This document shows positions 31,712-36,081 of a DNA stretch of 36,081 nt, piece by piece. Location of the stretch: positions 1 to 36,081 of the forward strand of contig DATFXM010000098.1 in assembly GCA_035315885.1 (NCBI GenBank). Direction: 5' to 3'. This DNA comes from DATFXM01 sp035315885. GTDB lineage: Bacteria; Acidobacteriota; Blastocatellia; UBA7656. Within the stretch, counting starts at the first letter, position 1. The number at the start of each line of letters is the position of its first letter. The notes beneath the pieces are model-generated. The model had not been told where the DNA came from, ran no database searches, and saw only the letters and a list, made by a program, of their open reading frames with translations. Made by a program: the position numbers and the translations under genes.

Positions 31712-31948
31712 CTACTTCTTGCCGCGAGCCGCAGCCTTAGAAGCTTTCAGCGGGTTCTTGGTTCCGTCTCCGGACCTCGAGGAAGCAAGTATCTTGGCGT
31801 GAGTGTCGCAATCGTGCTCCTCGGCACGACCCTTCCAGTATGATGTTGCGTCGATGCCCTGTGATATGAATGCAACAACCGTGAAAGCTTCAGCGCATTT
31901 TGGGCATGTAAGCCTGACTGCTCGTGCGGATCCTCGTCTCGTTGCCAT
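31712..31948 (-). CDS. Small basic protein with CxxC motif
   Basis: Not recognised. The 78-residue protein starts with a basic segment (MATRRGSARAVR), has a CPKC knuckle (C15, C18) and a second cluster HDCDTH (about 45-50) that could complete a zinc site, and ends in a Lys/Ala-rich tail. The start at ATG 31948 has AAGGAG 9 nt upstream on the minus strand. It lies 168 bp downstream of the Ser/Thr kinase gene on the same strand. A DNA- or RNA-binding role is only a guess. Confidence 0.78.
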   Translation of the reverse strand: MATRRGSARAVRLTCPKCAEAFTVVAFISQGIDATSYWKGRAEEHDCDTHAKILASSRSGDGTKNPLKASKAAARGKK

Positions 31949-32116
31949 CTTCTGCTACTCCTTATAAAACATTCGGCCGCACTAAACGGCACAAAAGAAA
32001 TACAGAGCTTGCCAGATTTGGCCTTACGCTGTCAATTGAGTTCTCTCAGCTCTTTTGCGATTGTTGCTCCCCGCTACGAGCCACCAATCGACTAGAGGGG
32101 ACGGACGACAACGCCA

Positions 32117-34342
32117 TCAGTACTTGAACGGATGTCGCTTGCGATTGGGAGAGTCAGGAGGTTCGTCGCGAGTGCCGTCGGGATTGCGGTTCACCGCGGG
32201 GGTGACAACAGTGATATCGAGGAAGTTTCTTCCTGGTCGGAGCTCTGTGCTCTTGTTGCCCAGAATTGCGCCCCTCGGGCCGAACACCGCTACCCTCATC
32301 GTTTTACCGGGTGTAAGCCCGCACCTGTTCACCCGGCCCTTAAAATTTGTCCGCGCATTCAGCATTCGCGAGTTGTCCCCCTGAGGAACCAGCACTACGC
32401 GAAGCTGAGTCGCGGGCTGGCCTGCGGGACCCGATACAGTTACTGTCAGACAAGCCTCGCCCGGCCCGGGAACACCTTCTTCCTGTGGCTCTGCCGGTGG
32501 CGGCACTTGAGGAATGACTGCCGGTGGCGCATCGGGCTTTTGGGGCGGATCGGTCTGACCCTTCGATTGGTCGGCGGCTCGTTTCTGTTCCTCGGCGAGC
32601 TTCTTCTCGAGCCTCTCTTTCTCTGCGAGTGCCTTCTTCAATTCGTCCTGATTCGCATTGTCCGACTTCTGTGACGGGTCAGGTGTTGCGGCTGAAGCGC
32701 TGGGAGCCGGTTCCGGGAGGGCTTCTTTCTTCGCTGAGTGCTCGGCGGATGTCGGAGCGGGTTCATTGGCGGTGCTCGATGCAAGCTGAGTCTGCGGCCG
32801 GCTTCGCTGAAAGACAAATACGTACGCAGCCGACGCGGCTAACGCGAGGAGCAACACCACGGCTCCGATCGAGGCCCACCGCTTGCCAAAACGCGACGCA
32901 GTTATAGTGCCTGGCTGAACCGTCTGAGGCGGTTGAGAAGTGGCTCGATCCAACGGCATCGTCATTACCTGTTGCGAGCCGGTGTCTTTGTTTGTGAGTG
33001 TAATTTTGCGCGTGGCTTTCAACCCTGCCGGAGTGGCGACTCGAATTTCGTGGTCCCCGGGTAGAAGCCGAAGCGTCGCTTTGCCGTCCTCTCCCGCTGA
33101 TCCTACGGATTGATTGCCAATGAACACATTGGTCCCGACGGGCAGGCTATTGATGACTACGAGCGCAGTTTTGACCTCATCCGCGCCCTGAAACCTTGCG
33201 GTCTCGAATCCTCCAACCGCTGTCTGCGGAGCAGGGGACGCTACAACAGTTGAGCGCGCGGCAAGCGCAACCTGCAAATCCGTTTGGTGCCCGCACTCGA
33301 GTGCCACACTGATTCGGTAGTCGTTGTAGCCATCTTTTGAAACGCGCACGCTGTGCAGGCCGCCGGACAGCCCGTCGATAAGCGCCTTGCCCGCCTCATC
33401 CGATGCTCCCCTTGGTAAGTCGTCGACGAATATCGTTGCAGCGGGAGGCATAGTGGTGATGCCGAGTCTCGCAGACGAGAGGACTTCGGTGGGTGCGCAT
33501 TGAACAACCCCGCGCCGTTCGAGGTCGGCCACCATGTCGTCGGCTGATGAATAACGGTCTTCGACTCGTTTTGCGGCCGCTCGCATGACGATTTCATCGA
33601 TAGTCTGCGGAAATCCCAGCGACGTGAGAGATGGAAGAGGACGGCTCTCGTGCATCGATCGCATTTCCATCCAATACGCAGCGGGATCAGTTTGCATAGA
33701 CTCGAACGGACACTTGCCGGTCAGCATCTCGTACAAGATGATCCCGGTGGAGTAGATGTCTATTCTCGGGTCGTCGCCCAGTGTGCCCGTCATACGCTCG
33801 GGCGACATGTATGCGGGAGTGCCGAACCCTTCGCCGGTCTGCGTGAGGCTTTCACCTCCAATCATCCGCGCGATTCCGAAGTCCAGCACCTTCACTCGCA
33901 GCGCGCCCTCCTGATCGAGGAGCATGATGTTATCGGGCTTGAGGTCTCGATGAATGATGCCGTTTTTGTGCGCGTAGCTGAGGGCCTCGAGGACCTGTGA
34001 AACTATGAGAATTGCGCGGGCCGACTCGACGGAGCCGCTGTCGTTTATTTCGTCTCCAAGAAGTTTCCCTTGGAGGAACTCCATGACGAGGTAGTAACAC
34101 CCATTGTCCTCACCGAACGTAAAGAGGCGCGGAAGGTTGCGATGATCCAGGCGTGCCATGGCCACGGCTTCCTGAAAAAAGCGTTGTTTGATGACCGGGT
34201 TTCGGGTGTGTTTCTTATGAAGCTCTTTGATGGCGACAGTGCGGGCTCTGTTGTTGCAGTCTTCGGCTTTGAAAACGGATCCGAACCCACCTCCACCGAT
34301 ATATTCGGTTATCTGGTAATTACCAATTCGCCTGTTGCTCAT
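32117..34342 (-). CDS. PEGA-domain transmembrane Ser/Thr protein kinase (Hanks type)
   Basis: The 741-residue kinase has a cytoplasmic N-terminal catalytic domain: glycine loop GGGGFGSVF (16-24), Lys39 in VAIKEL, Glu58, catalytic HRDLKPDN (131-138), DFG (154-156), and GTPAYMSPE (174-182). All are intact, so it should be active. Two PEGA-type beta domains follow (about 292-360 and 393-465), then one membrane helix (about 489-512), a Pro/Ala-rich stretch, a coiled coil (about 566-592), a Pro-rich linker and a C-terminal beta-sandwich domain (about 629-715). Here the PEGA domains come before the helix and so are cytoplasmic, while the C-terminal domain is outside. ATG 34342 has no clear ribosome site; a promoter lies at 34430-34458. 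Confidence 0.93.
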   Translation of the reverse strand: MSNRRIGNYQITEYIGGGGFGSVFKAEDCNNRARTVAIKELHKKHTRNPVIKQRFFQEAVAMARLDHRNLPRLFTFGEDNGCYYLVMEFLQGKLLGDEINDSGSVESARAILIVSQVLEALSYAHKNGIIHRDLKPDNIMLLDQEGALRVKVLDFGIARMIGGESLTQTGEGFGTPAYMSPERMTGTLGDDPRIDIYSTGIILYEMLTGKCPFESMQTDPAAYWMEMRSMHESRPLPSLTSLGFPQTIDEIVMRAAAKRVEDRYSSADDMVADLERRGVVQCAPTEVLSSARLGITTMPPAATIFVDDLPRGASDEAGKALIDGLSGGLHSVRVSKDGYNDYRISVALECGHQTDLQVALAARSTVVASPAPQTAVGGFETARFQGADEVKTALVVINSLPVGTNVFIGNQSVGSAGEDGKATLRLLPGDHEIRVATPAGLKATRKITLTNKDTGSQQVMTMPLDRATSQPPQTVQPGTITASRFGKRWASIGAVVLLLALAASAAYVFVFQRSRPQTQLASSTANEPAPTSAEHSAKKEALPEPAPSASAATPDPSQKSDNANQDELKKALAEKERLEKKLAEEQKRAADQSKGQTDPPQKPDAPPAVIPQVPPPAEPQEEGVPGPGEACLTVTVSGPAGQPATQLRVVLVPQGDNSRMLNARTNFKGRVNRCGLTPGKTMRVAVFGPRGAILGNKSTELRPGRNFLDITVVTPAVNRNPDGTRDEPPDSPNRKRHPFKY

Positions 34343-34759
34343 ATTAACGCGGCCGGCGGTCAGCGCGGGTACGAGGTGGATCGAGACTGATCCAGGTACG
34401 AGGGCCGGTTAAGCGCCGCTGACCCGGCTATTCTCACACATGCGACTACCCCGGTCAAATGTCTCATCCCACCTCCTTATTAGACGCTTTTCCGCAGGTT
34501 TGAGACTTGAAATAACCTCGTTGCCCTTGTCAATCGGGCAATGGCTATGTAAAGGTTTAGATGCCGGTCCGCCCGATCCCCTAAAGAGTTTGTGCATTCC
34601 GGGCACGCGCCTCCAAACGGCCGGTAACCGCAACGCACAAGCGCTCGGATTCGCTCCACTTGGCAGGGGAGCGCACTAGACAGGCCGCAATGGCCGACGG
34701 CAGCAACAAGGGTGTACTGACTAAGCCCAACAAAGTATGCAGACAGTAGCGAGGCGATA
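34343..34759. other. 417-bp divergent intergenic region
   Basis: It separates the kinase (-) and a PilZ gene (+). It holds the kinase promoter (34430-34458) and a dyad TTGCCC (34521-34526) / GGGCAA (34536-34541) that could be an operator. A short open frame at 34440-34679 was judged non-coding. No good promoter for the PilZ gene and no known riboswitch was recognised. Confidence 0.5.
34430..34458 (-). promoter_or_regulatory. Extended -10 promoter for the PEGA kinase
   Basis: Reading the minus strand: TTGACC (34458-34453, 5 of 6), 17-nt spacer ending in TGT, GAGAAT (34435-34430, 4 of 6). The TGn before the -10 makes it an extended -10 type, like the promoter at 35214-35242. The leader would be about 80 nt. 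Confidence 0.55.
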
Positions 34760-35155
34760 ATGAAAAGTTCGGCTCAACTCGAGAGACGACGGTTCGAGCG
34801 GGCACCGATAAACGCGCAGGTGGAATACGAGCTCACGAACAGCAGCAGTGGACCTTCAAGAGTGCGCCGCAATATGGCGAACATAAGCACCGGCGGGATG
34901 TTTATCACCACCGAAGAGCCGATCAGGGCCGGGACTCGAATGGTCATTCGATTTGAACTGCCAAACCGCCACCGGGTCATTGCGGTTTCTCGAGTCTGTT
35001 ATGTGCGCAAGGGCACCGGGCTCGGCGTCGAGTTCCTCAGTCTCGACGATGAGGACCGGGAGGAAATAGAGTCCTACATAGCTTCGCTCAAAGCCGGCGC
35101 AAAGAAACCGCCGGCCAAGACCCCAACTCGCCCACGGCCGGCATCCAGAACCTAA
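34760..35155 (+). CDS. PilZ-domain protein with basic C-terminal tail
   Basis: The 131-residue protein has PilZ motifs RxxxR (R10 to R14 in RRRFER) and NISTGG (41-46), so c-di-GMP binding is likely. The domain ends near residue 112, followed by a Lys/Pro/Arg-rich tail (about 112-131). It differs from the other PilZ protein (27771-28067) by having this tail and a longer N-terminal strand region. ATG 34760 has a weak GAGGCG upstream. Effectors such as exopolysaccharide or motility proteins are not in the window. Confidence 0.9.
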   Translation: MKSSAQLERRRFERAPINAQVEYELTNSSSGPSRVRRNMANISTGGMFITTEEPIRAGTRMVIRFELPNRHRVIAVSRVCYVRKGTGLGVEFLSLDDEDREEIESYIASLKAGAKKPPAKTPTRPRPASRT

Positions 35156-35213
35156 GGCTCACTCGCGACCAGATTCCCCAATTGAGCCACGTTTTGGTTG
35201 CCTTAAGAAACTC

Positions 35214-35242
35214 TTGTAAACGTCATGACCGTATGTGATAAT
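35214..35242 (+). promoter_or_regulatory. Extended -10 promoter for the zinc-ribbon gene
   Basis: TTGTAA (35214-35219, 4 of 6), 17-nt spacer ending in TGT, GATAAT (35237-35242, 5 of 6). The TGn extension strengthens it. The predicted leader is about 93 nt before ATG 35342. Confidence 0.55.
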
Positions 35243-35341
35243 CGCCGCGACTATTAGTCTCTGCCCCAACGAGTTAGACAATAATTCCAGAGATGCCGGG
35301 TCGTATGATACCCCCGGTTCCCTGGCCAACCGGTAATCCCT

Positions 35342-36081
35342 ATGAATCCTGATGCTGCAAGTGCAGCTTGCACGCTCTGCAAGCGTCCTATGAGTGCCAT
35401 CGAGGCCGGCTCCGGACGCCTCTGTTCACAGTGCCAGTCCATCGTCAAAAACATTCTTCCGTCCAACGACGGCAGGCTTACGACTACTCCGTTGCGGCCG
35501 GAAGTCGCCGAGGCAGCCGCACAACTGCATGCGCCGCCACAACAGGCCCCGTCGCCGCCCAAGTATGACGCGTCCCGGCCTGAGAGCACCCAGTCGAACG
35601 GAGGCTCATCCGAAACTCGCATGACCTTCGATCAGGTCCAGCTTGCTGCCGATGAACCGGCAATCAAGTTTGAAACAGAACCACTCGAAGAGGCTGTGCC
35701 CGCGCCAGCCAAGGTTGCTGCGCCTGCCACGAATTTCAAGGAGAGCCGCGGAGCCTTGCAAACTGCTCTTCGAGAGTCGGGAGCCTTGAGGGAAACTCAA
35801 GTCCCCGAAGCTTCACTGCTGGAAGAATTCGAAACTCTCAGACAAAAGGCCGAGACCAAGGAAACCACCGCAGCACCAGCTGCGCGTCCTAACAAATCCG
35901 CAGAACCGGAGTCGAAGCCAGCGGCATTTCGCCCGGCACCCGTGGAGCCGCAGCAAATGGTCTACTCCGGCCAACGAGAGCCGCGCCAGCCGATTGCGCC
36001 TTACAAGAGTCAGCCGGAATCGGAAAGCAACGTGGTGAACTTCGGTTCTCAGGAGTGGCCTGTCCTAATCAACAACCCGCA
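35342..36081 (+). CDS. Zinc-ribbon protein with long disordered region (3' truncated by window edge)
   Basis: The reading frame is open from ATG 35342 to the window end without a stop (246 codons visible). It is the only start: in-frame upstream there is a TGA at 35306 and no GTG or TTG in between. The N-terminus has a CxxC-x14-CxxC zinc ribbon (C10, C13, C28, C31). Then comes a Pro/Ala/Glu/Gln-rich disordered region with no recognisable domain, containing short patterns such as FKESRGALQTALRESGALRE. The C-terminal domain lies outside. Zinc ribbons at this position are common on membrane-anchored proteins with a later transmembrane or TPR part; which one cannot be said. A promoter lies at 35214-35242; no strong ribosome site. 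Confidence 0.8.
   Translation, partial: MNPDAASAACTLCKRPMSAIEAGSGRLCSQCQSIVKNILPSNDGRLTTTPLRPEVAEAAAQLHAPPQQAPSPPKYDASRPESTQSNGGSSETRMTFDQVQLAADEPAIKFETEPLEEAVPAPAKVAAPATNFKESRGALQTALRESGALRETQVPEASLLEEFETLRQKAETKETTAAPAARPNKSAEPESKPAAFRPAPVEPQQMVYSGQREPRQPIAPYKSQPESESNVVNFGSQEWPVLINNP

Noticed and set aside
34440..34679. 79-codon frame in the kinase/PilZ intergenic region
   Set aside because: No ribosome site, and its 5' end coincides with the kinase promoter; composition is not coding-like.
34343..34759. c-di-GMP (GEMM) riboswitch upstream of a PilZ gene
   Set aside because: No GEMM-type conserved blocks were found; only a short dyad and a kinase promoter were seen.
1..36081. Sigma-54 (-24/-12) promoters, expected because rpoN is present
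   Set aside because: GG-N10-GC type matches with TGGCAC/TTGC were looked for by eye upstream of genes and no convincing case was found; a matrix scan would be decisive.

Overview
The window reads as ordinary chromosomal DNA from a Gram-negative, moderately GC-rich bacterium, most probably a member of the Acidobacteriota (Blastocatellia-like). This is an inference. It rests on an Oar-type TonB-dependent receptor with an N-terminal carboxypeptidase-regulatory-like domain, a large exported DUF4139 protein, Hanks-type kinases with PEGA domains, an exported CTFCH cytochrome fused to a DUF4440-like domain, and many exported proteins of unknown function. No phage, IS, CRISPR, rRNA or tRNA was found.

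Layout. 1-3324 (+): rpoN (5' end outside the window), long-form hpf, rapZ and a mannose-type PTS EIIA, a regulatory/PTS cluster that lacks the hprK often found between hpf and rapZ. 3366-5385 (+): two OppD/OppF-type peptide ABC ATPases without permeases. 5398-6114 (-): a NYN/LabA-type nuclease with a repeated tail. 6329-9297 (+): exported hypothetical, tandem YHS-like metal-binding protein, exported cyclophilin, and a translationally coupled pair of a small soluble protein and a polytopic membrane protein. 9501-14858 (+): MFS transporter and the Oar-like receptor. 14960-18383: exported coiled-coil protein (-), an exported CheR-like methyltransferase-fold protein (+) and a carboxypeptidase-regulatory/TPR protein (+). 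18478-21945 (-): CinA-like protein, exported esterase and Ca2+/H+ exchanger, read in that order. 22197-27686: exported PQQ-type beta-propeller (+), cytochrome/DUF4440 fusion (-), SDR (-), Omp85 protein (+). 27771-31620: PilZ (-), DUF4139 protein (+), lipA (+). 31712-36081: small Cys protein (-), PEGA-type Ser/Thr kinase (-), second PilZ protein (+), and the start of a zinc-ribbon protein (+) that runs off the right edge.

The most unusual structural signal lies between genes. At least seven intergenic elements are built from degenerate 7-nt words, nearly all arranged as two inverted arms able to form long hairpins (6722-6880, 7347-7427, 9298-9418, 18377-18475, 21987-22112, 24929-25117, 30491-30642). 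The words differ (TTCTGAG, TTTCAGA, GTTTCGG, AGTAGGC, GCGAAGG-like) but the architecture is shared. They resemble in principle the heptameric STRR repeats of cyanobacteria. Some touch or enter coding sequence: one supplies the stop codon of the TPR gene, and a half-element encodes the C-terminus of LipA.

Other points of interest are a RapZ whose P-loop lysine is methionine, a methyltransferase-like protein with a signal peptide, the cytochrome fusion with a Lys-Asp tract, and several promoters close to the sigma-70 consensus, two of which share an extended 14-nt block over the -10.
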